This document shows, piece after piece, positions 1 to 7,595 of a stretch of DNA of 64,000 bases. Both the position numbers and the translations under genes were made by a program. A model generated the notes under the pieces. The model ran no database searches. It was given only the letters and a program-made list of their open reading frames with translations, and was not told the origin of the DNA. The stretch's first letter is position 1, and every line of letters begins with the position of its first letter. The stretch comes from JAVMKJ01 sp031732855 (GTDB lineage: Bacteria > Pseudomonadota > Gammaproteobacteria > Competibacterales > Competibacteraceae), in the NCBI GenBank assembly GCA_031732855.1, contig JAVMKJ010000068.1, positions 57,707 through 121,706 of the forward strand, given 5' to 3'.

Positions 1-290
1 TCCGGATCGCTGCGGCGCGGATCGGCCACGCCGATGGCGTGCAGGCCCGGCACCTGATCGGCGATCCGCCGCGTCGCCGCCACCCCGAGTGGATCGTCGG
101 GATCGTCGGACAGCACGCCCATCGCCAGGGCCTGCGCCGTCCCGCTCGCCGCCATTTCTGCCCGCACTGCGGCGGCCACCGTCGCCACGGTGCCGTCCAG
201 CACGGCGGGGAAGGCGTGCTGCCCCGGCAGACCGGGTGGCACGACGTGCACATGGGCGTCGATGAGCATGTCGTCAGGGTTGAGCATCAT
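1..290 (-). CDS. Amidohydrolase family protein, N-terminal part
   Basis: The reading frame runs off the window edge, so only about the first 96 residues are seen. They contain an early DAHVH motif, the usual first metal-ligand motif of TIM-barrel amidohydrolases (PF04909-like), followed by a segment with two Asp-Asp-Pro pairs and a helical stretch. The likely reaction is metal-dependent hydrolysis or decarboxylation, but the substrate cannot be told. The ATG at 290 overlaps the end of the upstream cupin gene by 17 bases; an in-frame ATG at 269 would leave a 4-base gap and is an equally good start. The tight spacing suggests co-transcription with the cupin gene. Confidence 0.7.
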   Translation of the reverse strand, partial: MMLNPDDMLIDAHVHVVPPGLPGQHAFPAVLDGTVATVAAAVRAEMAASGTAQALAMGVLSDDPDDPLGVAATRRIADQVPGLHAIGVADPRRSDP

Positions 291-681
291 GGTCCTGCTC
301 CGGCCAGCCATGGGGTTCGAGGTCTTGATAAATCGTCCGGGTGAAGCGCGGCGTGCACAGGGCGAGAAAGATCAGGTCGGCCTCCCCGGTGTTGGTGATG
401 CGCTGGCGAATTCCAGGAGGGATCAGCACCACCGCGCCCGGCCCGACGGCTTCGGGCAGCAAGTCACCCACCTCGACGCGCCCCCGGCCTTCCAGGATCA
501 GGTACCGTTCGGTCACGCCCCGCAGGCGATGCCAGCGGGTGGTCACGCCCGGTTCCACGCGGGCGCGAGCGACCGACACGGCCGTATCGGCAGTTGAATT
601 CCACCACTCGGTGATGAAGCAGCCTTCCGCGAAGAAATACTCGGTCGCCGTCGGGTGTTGAATCTGCGGAACGAGGATCAT
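274..681 (-). CDS. Small cupin-domain protein
   Basis: A 135-residue single-domain cupin. The centre holds a degenerate cupin motif 1 (H51, then E58 and a Gly-rich turn at 66-72) and motif 2 is represented by the PGAVVLIPPG strand at 81-90 with a following N-T-G turn. Only one of the usual histidines of motif 1 is visible, so metal binding is uncertain. Proteins of this size are often isomerases, dioxygenase-like enzymes or sensors. Its ATG overlaps the stop of the upstream small gene by four bases (ATGA), and it precedes the amidohydrolase, so the three probably form one transcript. The substrate is unknown. Confidence 0.75.
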   Translation of the reverse strand: MILVPQIQHPTATEYFFAEGCFITEWWNSTADTAVSVARARVEPGVTTRWHRLRGVTERYLILEGRGRVEVGDLLPEAVGPGAVVLIPPGIRQRITNTGEADLIFLALCTPRFTRTIYQDLEPHGWPEQDHDAQP

Positions 682-968
682 GACACGCGCCTGTCTCGCT
701 CAAACGGGCCCGTTGCCGAGCCATGCTCGAATTTGACCCCCAGCCTCCCGGCGAGCACCAGGAGATCGGCAGGCTCCGCCATCGGTTGTTGCACCAGGGC
801 CTGCAATCCCGCCCGGGCCTGCCGGCGCCATTCCTCTTCCAAGCGCGCGGCGGCGGCCCGTTCGCCCAGCAGGATCAACAGCAAGGGTTCGTCCACAGCA
901 GCGCTGGCTAGCCGATCATCGTGCATCAACATCGAACCTCTTCCGCCTCCATCGAACTCAACCCGCAT
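678..968 (-). CDS. Hypothetical small protein
   Basis: An unrecognised 96-residue protein. It is Leu/Ala-rich with one long predicted helix (about residues 25-75) and an arginine-rich middle (EEEWRRQAR). The ATG at 968 overlaps the upstream gene by 11 bases; an internal in-frame ATG at 932 (second methionine cluster, MLMHDD) would avoid this and may be the real start. It has a four-base stop-start overlap with the cupin gene downstream. No signal peptide or membrane segment is visible. It may be only an adaptor between the transfer-region genes and the cupin/amidohydrolase pair. Confidence 0.55.
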   Translation of the reverse strand: MRVEFDGGGRGSMLMHDDRLASAAVDEPLLLILLGERAAAARLEEEWRRQARAGLQALVQQPMAEPADLLVLAGRLGVKFEHGSATGPFERDRRVS

Positions 969-2058
969 CCCCAGGCGCCAACGGCGTCGCCGACAAGGCG
1001 ACCACGATCACGCTGAGGTCGCTGAGGCGCGCCAGATAGACATAGCCGACCTCGGGCAGATGCACCACCCACAGCGCCGACCCCGTGGCCACGCCGGGCA
1101 CGGTCGCCGTCGTGGACCGGGGCGTGAGACCCAGCGACAGGAAGGATTGCCGCGGCGCGATAAAACCGATCCGCAGCGCCTGGACGAATCGCTGGTAGGG
1201 CGTCAGGGGATTGTTCCGGCGGAGGTCATCCAGCAACTGACGCTGCACGTCGCCGAGAATCGTATTGAATACCCGGCAGGCCGCGCCGACCAGGTCGTTG
1301 AGGTCCAACGAGGCGATGGCATCGATCAGTTTTTTGATCTCCTCCAGGGTCTGGGCCGGATCGAATCCCAGCAAATCCCGAATATCGAAGGTGATCAGGC
1401 TGACGGTGCATGCCCCGCCGTAGCCGTCGCGTTGCGGGTTCTTGACGGCGATGAGCGGGTCGGTATCCGGATAATCCATCTGGCGGTTGACGATGCCGCG
1501 GGTGGCCTGACTGCCCGCCACCGCCGCCTCCTTGAGCAGCACGTCGATATTGGGATCGCAGGCTTCGGTGGCGGCGTTGAACGCATAGCCGCCGTTGATA
1601 TAGTCATACGGCGCGGGATTGGTAAAGATCGCCTCACCGGTGGCCGGATCGTAGCTCAGTTGACCGCCGGCCTCGATGGCATCCAGCGTGACCTGATTGA
1701 CGCACAGCGTGGCGTCGATGCGGATCGGCGCTTCCGGCGGACATGCCGCGATGGGGTCGGGCGAGACGCCAATCACCGGTTCCTCGGCGCGAACGGACCG
1801 GCCGTCCAGAGGGTCTGCGGCCTGGCTGGCCGCCAGCGGTCTGACCGAACCGGCAGTGGCGGCGGTGGACGCCCACGGCGAGGCTGGGGGAACGGGTATC
1901 GCGGGCGAGGTCTCCAGCGGGGACTGAACCGGACTGCTCCCCACCCCACTGCCGAGCGGTGGCGCCGCAGCGGTTGGGAGTATCCACCCAAACCCACCCC
2001 CGAACACGACGCCGGTCAAAACCCAGGCGACGAACGAGGGATGCTTGATGGAAATCAT
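958..2058 (-). CDS. Exported protein of unknown function in the type IVB region
   Basis: A 366-residue protein with an N-terminal hydrophobic segment (residues 10-32, a signal peptide or anchor), a Pro/Ser/Ala-rich linker to about residue 95, and a folded part with four or five cysteines (CPPE near 104, then C-V-N-Q, C-D-P-N, C-T-V-S and C-R-V-F). Paired cysteines fit an oxidised periplasmic domain. The C-terminal 80 residues are beta-rich. I do not recognise the family. It lies on the same strand as dotF-dotI and is preceded by a promoter that closely resembles the one in front of the exonuclease operon, so a role in the transfer system is an inference from context only. Confidence 0.7.
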   Translation of the reverse strand: MISIKHPSFVAWVLTGVVFGGGFGWILPTAAAPPLGSGVGSSPVQSPLETSPAIPVPPASPWASTAATAGSVRPLAASQAADPLDGRSVRAEEPVIGVSPDPIAACPPEAPIRIDATLCVNQVTLDAIEAGGQLSYDPATGEAIFTNPAPYDYINGGYAFNAATEACDPNIDVLLKEAAVAGSQATRGIVNRQMDYPDTDPLIAVKNPQRDGYGGACTVSLITFDIRDLLGFDPAQTLEEIKKLIDAIASLDLNDLVGAACRVFNTILGDVQRQLLDDLRRNNPLTPYQRFVQALRIGFIAPRQSFLSLGLTPRSTTATVPGVATGSALWVVHLPEVGYVYLARLSDLSVIVVALSATPLAPGDAG

Positions 2059-2118
2059 GCGCGGAGGGCTCGGTTCCGGTCAGAAATTGAGGGGCGCGAT
2101 CACATGATCATTATTATT

Positions 2119-2154
2119 GCTTTTCTATAAATATTAAACAATTTTAATTGTCAA
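2119..2154 (-). promoter_or_regulatory. Sigma-70-like promoter in an AT-rich island
   Basis: On the minus strand a perfect TTGACA (2154-2149) is followed by a 17-base spacer containing ATTGTTTAATA and then TTTATA. It lies about 60 bases upstream of the start at 2058. Almost the same string occurs at 11508-11543 on the plus strand before the exonuclease operon, suggesting that both operons share a regulator or were built from one promoter module. Confidence 0.6.
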
Positions 2155-2196
2155 CCCTCCTCGGCTTGGCCTCCCGATGGCGAGTGGGTTCGCCGC

Positions 2197-2853
2197 TCAG
2201 GTCTTGCGCCGGGCGCGGTGGGGTTTCGGCGGCGTGGCCGGATTCTCAGGCGGTTCCGCCGGCGGGGGAACGGCTTTCTCGCGCCAGGAGTTCCGCTCCC
2301 AGAGGTCGATGTCGCGTTGCGCGGCTTCCAGTTCGACCCGCTCCAACCAGCGGCGCAATCCGGCCGCGCCGTGGGCGCGCAGCACGGCGTCGAATACCAG
2401 CATCAGCCGGCGGGTTTTCTGGCGGGCGTTGCCGCGCGGCGCGCCGGGCGCCAGCCAGCGAAAGCCGCTGGTGCCCTCGCGGCCGAGCAGCAGACTGAAC
2501 GCTTTCTTGGCGGACAGCCGCCGCCGTCCGGGGAGTTCGAGCGTGTCCGCCAGTTCCTGAAAGGTGGCGTACACCGCCTCGACCTCGGGATACACCGGCA
2601 GGTAACTCTGGGCCGGGAAAGTCAGGATCGACCACACCAGCAGGGCCAGGGCAGGATCGTCCAGCGGCTCGTCGGGTCGCTCGGTGGTCAGTTCGCGCCA
2701 GCGCGGCGGCGAAATGCCGAGCGCAGCGGTCAGTTCGGTCAGGTCGAGGCCCAGCCACTGCTGCAACAACAGCAGGTCCCGCCCCACGATCGGGCGGTCG
2801 CCGAGATCGAGGACCAGCGGCGGGTAGTGCTTGGGGGAGGAATCGGGATTCAC
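2197..2853 (-). CDS. Hypothetical protein with HTH-like N-terminus
   Basis: A 218-residue soluble protein. Residues about 26-52 (LLLLQQWLGLDLTELTAALG, then ISPPRW) resemble a helix-turn-helix of the Cro/XRE fold, which would make it a DNA-binding protein, but no standard family is recognised. The middle is a helical domain with an Ala-Lys-Lys segment, and the C-terminus is basic and Pro-rich (ends in Arg-Arg-Lys-Thr). It sits between the exported protein and a divergent gene at 2970, with an AT-rich intergenic stretch (2935-2960) that probably holds both promoters. It could be a regulator of the transfer genes; this is inference. Confidence 0.6.
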   Translation of the reverse strand: MNPDSSPKHYPPLVLDLGDRPIVGRDLLLLQQWLGLDLTELTAALGISPPRWRELTTERPDEPLDDPALALLVWSILTFPAQSYLPVYPEVEAVYATFQELADTLELPGRRRLSAKKAFSLLLGREGTSGFRWLAPGAPRGNARQKTRRLMLVFDAVLRAHGAAGLRRWLERVELEAAQRDIDLWERNSWREKAVPPPAEPPENPATPPKPHRARRKT

Positions 2854-2969
2854 GGTGCGGGGTAGGCGATTCGAGCAGCGAGCAAAAGAAGGGCGATCCC
2901 CGACCAGCGGAAGGCGCCCGGCGTTTCCCGCTATTTTGCGTTAAAATGATCAATAAACAATGATTCGAA

Positions 2970-3665
2970 GTGGCGGACCCCCACCCGATGGGCAACAAAC
3001 CCCAATCCCGCGCCCTGACCTGCGCCTTCCTCCGGCCCGGCGCGCCGACCCCGGCCGAACGGCCCCTGCCCCATGCCCCGGTCGGTCATCCCGCAGTCGT
3101 CTTGCCGGTGGACGGCTTGAACGTGCTGTTCGGGCGGTCCGCGCCGCGCGTGGTCAGCCTGGCCCTGCGGCGGGCGCTGCAGCAGGGCTATCGGCCCGTC
3201 GCCGTCGGCTTGGAATTGGCGTTGCCCCGTGCCCTCCCGGGTCCGGTGGACCTCGCCGATCTGGCGGCGGTCTCGACCCTGATCCTGGACAAAACCCGGG
3301 TGACAGTGGCGCTGGCTACCGCCATCGAGGACCGGCTAGCGGCCTATTGGCGCGCCGAGGGCCAGGCGCCCGGACTCCGGCGGGCGGCGATCCTGTTCGA
3401 CGGGGTGGGCGCCCATCCCCATCTGCTCGCCCGCCTGGTCCAGGAACCCGAGTTTGCTCACCTGCGCGCCATCGGCTACACGGTGCCCGGCGACGACGGA
3501 GGGCCGACCTGCGTGTTGCTGTATCTGCGGGATCTGACCGCCATCACCCGGATCGACGTGCAGCAGGCCGGGGCGGAGCCGATCACCTTTCGCCTGCCGA
3601 CCCCGGCCGAACTAGCGACGCCCGTGGCCGGCTACAATCCGTTCCGGGCCGGGGCGAGCGGCTGA
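2970..3665 (+). CDS. Hypothetical protein
   Basis: An unrecognised protein of up to 231 residues. An internal ATG at 2988 (MGNKPQSRAL) is an alternative start. The sequence alternates beta strands and helices (for example a VLPVDGLNVLFG segment near 45-57 and RAAILFDGVGAH near 135-147), which fits a globular alpha/beta protein. No signal peptide, membrane helix or known motif is visible. It is divergent from the HTH-like gene and convergent with the lytic transglycosylase gene, whose end lies 43 bases beyond its stop. Codon use matches the surrounding GC-rich genes, so it is probably real. Confidence 0.6.
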   Translation: MADPHPMGNKPQSRALTCAFLRPGAPTPAERPLPHAPVGHPAVVLPVDGLNVLFGRSAPRVVSLALRRALQQGYRPVAVGLELALPRALPGPVDLADLAAVSTLILDKTRVTVALATAIEDRLAAYWRAEGQAPGLRRAAILFDGVGAHPHLLARLVQEPEFAHLRAIGYTVPGDDGGPTCVLLYLRDLTAITRIDVQQAGAEPITFRLPTPAELATPVAGYNPFRAGASG

Positions 3666-3708
3666 ACGATGCCCCGGCCCGCCCGCCCGAGCCGTCGATT
3701 ATCCCCCA

Positions 3709-4146
3709 TCAGGGCGCTCCACGCGGCGCGGATCGCCCCATCCCGGCCAGCAGCCGCTTTAACGACCGAACGATCGAACGCTGATAACGCTGGTGGTGGC
3801 GCGGCGTCCGGCTGTGGTAATTGCCCACCCCGGTGGCGAAGTCCGGCGCGGCGCGCAACTCCCGCGCCAGGATGGCGGCCCCGACGTGGAGGTTGTAGCA
3901 ACCGTGATCGCGCAAGTCGCGGGCGTTCAAGCCTTCCCGGCGGACCCAACGCGTGTTGACTTGCATCGGCCCGAGATCGTGGCTGCCGTCGCGGTTGCGC
4001 CGGGCCAGGCCGGGCCGTCCGCCTTCGGTCTCGAGCACCGCCAGGATCAGTGCTTCCGGGATGCCATAGGTCACCGCCGCCTGCTGGACGCAGGCGACGG
4101 TCACCGGCGAGGTCGGGCCGGGCGGCGGCAGGTCAGGAAACAGCAT
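3709..4146 (-). CDS. Lytic transglycosylase of the transfer system
   Basis: A 145-residue SLT-fold peptidoglycan-cleaving enzyme of the VirB1/PilT type. The likely catalytic glutamate is E41 in an LETEGG segment, followed by the diagnostic DLGPMQVN motif at 57-64, an N-L-H-V-G-A-A-I-L helix near 85-93 and a VGNYHS motif near 107-112. No classical signal peptide is seen at the annotated start. Such enzymes open the cell wall for assembly of type IV secretion machines, which fits its position beside the dotI-F cluster. Its upstream region is taken up by an array of 8-base repeats, so its promoter is either inside or replaced by that array. Confidence 0.85.
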   Translation of the reverse strand: MLFPDLPPPGPTSPVTVACVQQAAVTYGIPEALILAVLETEGGRPGLARRNRDGSHDLGPMQVNTRWVRREGLNARDLRDHGCYNLHVGAAILARELRAAPDFATGVGNYHSRTPRHHQRYQRSIVRSLKRLLAGMGRSAPRGAP

Positions 4147-4167
4147 GGTTCACTCTCTTCCCTCTCT

Positions 4168-4319
4168 CTCACTGATTGACTCATCAACTCACTGATTCAG
4201 TGACTCATTGACGTATTGACTCACTGACTTACTGACTTACTGACTTATTGCTTTATTGACTCACTACCTTATTGACTCACTGCTTGATTGACTCATAAGC
4301 AGAATGACTCACTGACTCA
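4168..4319. repeat. Tandem array of 19 octamers, consensus TTGACTCA
   Basis: The 152 bases can be cut into 19 consecutive 8-base units without a slip. Five units are exactly TTGACTCA, three in a row are CTGACTTA, and CTGACTCA, GTGACTCA and ATGACTCA also occur; only a few units (such as the one at 4296) are far from consensus. A further TGGACTCA stands in register at 4328-4335. A period of eight is not codon-based, so the array is non-coding. It fills the space upstream of the lytic transglycosylase gene. The same octamer in the same register occurs again at 20342-20373. Confidence 0.9.
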
Positions 4320-4372
4320 TCCCCGCCTGGACTCATCCGATTCAACGTCCGGCAACTCGCTCCCCGGCCTCG

Positions 4373-5494
4373 TCAGACCGAGGGCGGCCACAGCGCGGAA
4401 GGGAACGAGCGTGCTGGCCGGTTCGTCGCCGCCGAAGGCGATGGCGATGCCAACCGCGGGAAGTGTGCCTCTTCCGGCGCCAGTTCTCGCTCCAGCGTCA
4501 GCCCGTCGAATTGCCGCAGGATCGCGGCGAAATGGAACGCGATGCCGTCGTAGCCGAGCCGGTGTTCCTGGTACTGACGGGCGATGGCGTCCGCGCCGGC
4601 GGGATCGTGCCGGTTGAGACAGTCCTGGTAATCCTGGATCCGCGCGACCGACTCCCGGTGGACCCGCGCCAGGGTGGCGGCGTACAGCCGTCCCCCGATG
4701 TTCAGATAGTGCAGCAGGGCAATCGGGTGAGTGGACGGGTCCAGTTCCAGGCGCTGGCACAGACGGTCGGCCCGTTCGGTGGCGGCGCGGGCCAGCACCG
4801 TCCGGGCATCGGCCAGCACCGTCGCCCGGTCGCGCTGGAAATCATGTTCCAGTGCGGCGACCGCGATGCGGGCCAGGGCTCTGGCATAACCCCACTGCAC
4901 GTCCAACGATGCGCCCGCCGACACCCACTCCCGCCGTTCCTCGGGCGGCCACCGGGCGTCGGCCGGTACCGACGGCGCCAGCAGGGTGGCCAGGGTTTCG
5001 GGCGAACGCTGGCTGACCCAATCGGGATTCCGTTCGATCAGCGCCGCCAGCAACCGATGCACTTCGTACTGGTGATAGCCCGACAGAACGGCGGTCGTCG
5101 GATCGAGGCCGGCATTCCGCAGCCATCGTGTCGCGAGGTGGCGGGCGCAATCGGCGAGCCACTGGCCCGCGCGCGGTAGATACTCCTCCACCGCCTGGGG
5201 TTGTCGCAACGCGGCGCTCACCAGCAGGCTCATCACCTTGCCGTGCGCGAGCGCGTGTTTCAGCCGTTCGCGGGCGGCGCGCTGCTGGGTTTGCTGGACT
5301 TCCCCTTCCTCCCCCGTCATCGGTACCGGCCAGGGCGCCGCCGCCGCGGTCGCTGTCAGTGGGCCGGCGGCAGCCTGACGCATCGCCGCCAGGGTGGGGG
5401 CCGGCGTGGAACGGACGGAGGCGCTCGTTCCCGCCGGCGTCAGGTAGGCGCCCAGTTGAGCGGGTGGGATTGCGGTACTGCGCACCGTGCTCAT
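4373..5494 (-). CDS. Hypothetical helical protein
   Basis: A 373-residue cytoplasmic protein with no family I recognise. The ATG at 5494 is chosen because a GGAGAA ribosome site stands eight bases before it. After an Ala/Pro-rich first 65 residues the protein is almost wholly helical, with many Arg and Ala and the pattern of a bundled or coiled-coil protein. No membrane segment, cysteine pair or nucleotide motif is visible. The gene lies between the octamer array and the divergent gene at 5682 and on the same strand as the type IVB genes, so it may encode a cytoplasmic accessory factor of that system. Confidence 0.65.
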   Translation of the reverse strand: MSTVRSTAIPPAQLGAYLTPAGTSASVRSTPAPTLAAMRQAAAGPLTATAAAAPWPVPMTGEEGEVQQTQQRAARERLKHALAHGKVMSLLVSAALRQPQAVEEYLPRAGQWLADCARHLATRWLRNAGLDPTTAVLSGYHQYEVHRLLAALIERNPDWVSQRSPETLATLLAPSVPADARWPPEERREWVSAGASLDVQWGYARALARIAVAALEHDFQRDRATVLADARTVLARAATERADRLCQRLELDPSTHPIALLHYLNIGGRLYAATLARVHRESVARIQDYQDCLNRHDPAGADAIARQYQEHRLGYDGIAFHFAAILRQFDGLTLERELAPEEAHFPRLASPSPSAATNRPARSFPSALWPPSV

Positions 5495-5681
5495 GTCGTC
5501 GGTTCTCCTCGAGAGGTCCCCACCGGTGGGAGGATCGGCGCACCGGCTACCGCCGCCCCACCGCCGTCGATGCCGCACCTCAGGCGAACCCGACCGGGAA
5601 TCCGGAGGTTTTAGCCAGCGGCTTGGCTTTTAATAATGAATTAAATAAAATAATAACCAATAGTTCAAGATCGCTACCCGG

Positions 5682-6269
5682 ATGATCGTGCCCGTTCCCC
5701 ACCCCGCCCGCGGCGAGCCCGCTGCCGCCGCCGAACCGGACGCCACCGTCCTGGCGGGCCTGCTGGCCTGGATCGCCTGGAATCAGGTTGAGGCCGGTTG
5801 CGACCTCCATGCCCTGGACGATGGCGCTACTTTGGTGGTTGCTACCTCGGCGCTCGCCCACGGCTTTCAACTCGGCTGGCTGGCTGCGGCGGCGGGGCCG
5901 GGAGGGCCGTTCCTGGGCTATGGCGAAGCGCTCGACGGGTTTGCCGACGCCTGGCGGGGCGTGCAATTCAGTGCTGCCGGCGTGCTGTTGGTAGCGCGCA
6001 CGGTCGAGCCATTGGCGGTGCTGCTCCCCACCGACTGGCCCGCCGCCGTCGGGGCGCTGGCTCGCCGGGCTGCGCTGGCGAACATCCACGGGTGTCGCGT
6101 AACGCCTTTCACCACGGCCTATCTGAATCGGCTGCGCAAGCGCCCCGTGGCTCGCCGGGCGGCCATCGCCCACCTCGGTGACCTGCAAGTGGCGCGGAGC
6201 GTCTCGATTCCTATCCTGGAGGAAACCCCATGGTTCGCGCGACTCCGAATGTTCGCGGCCCACACGTAA
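5682..6269 (+). CDS. Hypothetical protein
   Basis: An unrecognised 195-residue protein rich in Ala, Leu and Gly, with a core that looks alpha/beta and moderately hydrophobic but without a clear membrane helix. It starts just after an AT-rich stretch at 5627-5665 that is a plausible promoter. Its end overlaps the next gene by 40 bases, so the two are probably translated from one message. Nothing in the sequence points to a biochemical role. Confidence 0.6.
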   Translation: MIVPVPHPARGEPAAAAEPDATVLAGLLAWIAWNQVEAGCDLHALDDGATLVVATSALAHGFQLGWLAAAAGPGGPFLGYGEALDGFADAWRGVQFSAAGVLLVARTVEPLAVLLPTDWPAAVGALARRAALANIHGCRVTPFTTAYLNRLRKRPVARRAAIAHLGDLQVARSVSIPILEETPWFARLRMFAAHT

Positions 6270-6595
6270 TCGCTTTTCCGCTGGCGGGCTTGACACCGGG
6301 CGATCCGCGCCTGATTCCGGGGCTGACTCTGGCTCTGCCGCCGTCACAGCGCCGGGAACTGGCGGAAGCGCTCCAGCGCGCGCCACAACCCCGACAGCTC
6401 ATCGAGCGCCTGCGTCAGGCTCTGCAACACCGGGAACCGCTGGCGCGCATCATCGAACGGCTGGCGCGTGAGCCGGCGCTCCTGCCGCAACCGCCTCGCG
6501 CCGAGGCTCCACCGGCTCCGGCGCTCCGGGAGACGAGGCAGCCCCACCGTGAGGCGCGACCGGCATCCCCCTGGGCGGCCAAGCCGCGTCCGTGA
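6230..6595 (+). CDS. Hypothetical small protein
   Basis: A 121-residue protein with a helical middle (about 40-85, alternating Leu and Arg/Glu) and a Pro/Ala/Arg-rich disordered tail. The ATG at 6230 has a GGAGGA site 8-13 bases upstream. It overlaps the previous gene by 40 bases. The family is unknown; the basic tail could bind nucleic acid, but there is no direct evidence. The following 115 bases contain an AT-rich stretch (6681-6700) that is a plausible promoter for the prlF-yhaV pair. Confidence 0.55.
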   Translation: MVRATPNVRGPHVIAFPLAGLTPGDPRLIPGLTLALPPSQRRELAEALQRAPQPRQLIERLRQALQHREPLARIIERLAREPALLPQPPRAEAPPAPALRETRQPHREARPASPWAAKPRP

Positions 6596-6712
6596 TCCAT
6601 CAGCCCAGCACGGGAGTTCCGATAGCACACTCGTGGTTAGAGGCCATGCGCGTGCATGGCGATGGCAATGCATCTGCATTATCATTAAGTTTTTCTACCG
6701 GAGAGTGTTGTC

Positions 6713-7042
6713 ATGGCATCCACGCTCGAAGTCGAATCCACGCTCACCGACCGCTATCAGACCACTGTGCCGGAAACCGTTCGCCGCGCCCTCAAGCTGG
6801 GCAAACGCGATAAGATCCATTATTCGATCCTGTCCGACAGCGCCGTACTGATGACCCGCGCCGCTCGCGCCAAGGATGAAGACCCGGTGTTGATACCGTT
6901 CCTGGACTTCCTGGCGCGCGACATCGCCCGTCACCCGGAACGGCTTCAGGCGATCGATACCGGACTGGTCCAGCGCCTCCAAGCCCTGGTCGGCGGTGTG
7001 GAGGTGAATCTTGATGCCCCGCTGTCGGCCGATGACGAATGA
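6713..7042 (+). CDS. prlF: Type II antitoxin PrlF (SohA) family
   Basis: A 109-residue protein whose first 50 residues form the SpoVT/AbrB-type swapped-hairpin DNA-binding fold: a TLTDRYQTTVP strand segment followed by an RRALKLGKRDKIHYSI stretch. It is the family partner of the YhaV RNase encoded immediately downstream. The antitoxin is expected to bind and neutralise the toxin and to repress the operon. The gene overlaps yhaV by 11 bases, the usual arrangement in these pairs. It stabilises the element it lies on or acts in stress or phage response. Confidence 0.88.
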   Translation: MASTLEVESTLTDRYQTTVPETVRRALKLGKRDKIHYSILSDSAVLMTRAARAKDEDPVLIPFLDFLARDIARHPERLQAIDTGLVQRLQALVGGVEVNLDAPLSADDE

Positions 7043-7553
7043 GCCGGGGAGTCGGTCACCGCGGGTCGTCAACGGCTGGGCGCTCTTTGCCCACCCGTTG
7101 TTCCTCGACCAGGTTGAGGCGCTGATCCAGCAGGTAGAAACCCTCCAGCGGAAAGATCCGGTCGGTTACGTCAGGAAAAACGCCAGCAAGCGGCTGGCCG
7201 CCATCACCAAGCTGGCGTTCGAGGTCATTCCGCAAGACCCCACGCGCACCGAGTACCGGCAAGGCCATACCCTCGGCGAAGGGCGCCAGCACGGGTTTCG
7301 CGCCAAGTTCTTCCAGCAGTATCGCCTGTTCTTCCGCTACCACGCGCCGAGCCAGGTGATCGTCTATGCGTGGGTGAACGACCAGGACAGCCAACGTGCC
7401 TACGAGAGCGGCAACGACGCTTACCGGGTGTTCCGCAAAATGCTGGCCAGCGGCCATCCGCCCGATGATTGGAACCGACTCCTGGCCGAGGCCCGTGCGG
7501 AAACGGCTCGCTGGCAGCAGGTCGGCGCGCAGACCAGCGCCACCCAGCCCTGA
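7032..7553 (+). CDS. yhaV: Type II toxin YhaV
   Basis: A 173-residue ribosome-dependent mRNA endonuclease of the YhaV family (RelE-like fold). Recognisable segments are NGWALFAHPLF near the start, a K-R-L-A-A-I-T-K helix, an FRAKFFQQYRLFFRY basic block carrying the probable catalytic arginines, and the Y-A-W-V-N-D strand. I prefer the ATG at 7032 (MTNEPGS) because it gives the normal family N-terminus; an ATG at 7011 would add seven residues inside prlF. The product is expected to inhibit translation unless bound by PrlF. Confidence 0.88.
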   Translation: MTNEPGSRSPRVVNGWALFAHPLFLDQVEALIQQVETLQRKDPVGYVRKNASKRLAAITKLAFEVIPQDPTRTEYRQGHTLGEGRQHGFRAKFFQQYRLFFRYHAPSQVIVYAWVNDQDSQRAYESGNDAYRVFRKMLASGHPPDDWNRLLAEARAETARWQQVGAQTSATQP

Positions 7554-7595
7554 ATCCCGGCTGCGTCCGTAACGACGCCCTCTTTCCGGCCCCGT

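Noticed and set aside
958..2058. Assignment as IcmX
   Set aside because: Position and export signal fit, but I could not match the conserved parts of IcmX by eye, so I left it unnamed.
655..2130. 491-codon plus-strand open frame
   Set aside because: It is antisense to three minus-strand genes with better starts and operon spacing.
4168..4319. CRISPR array
   Set aside because: The units are 8 bases, contiguous and without spacers, and no cas gene is present.
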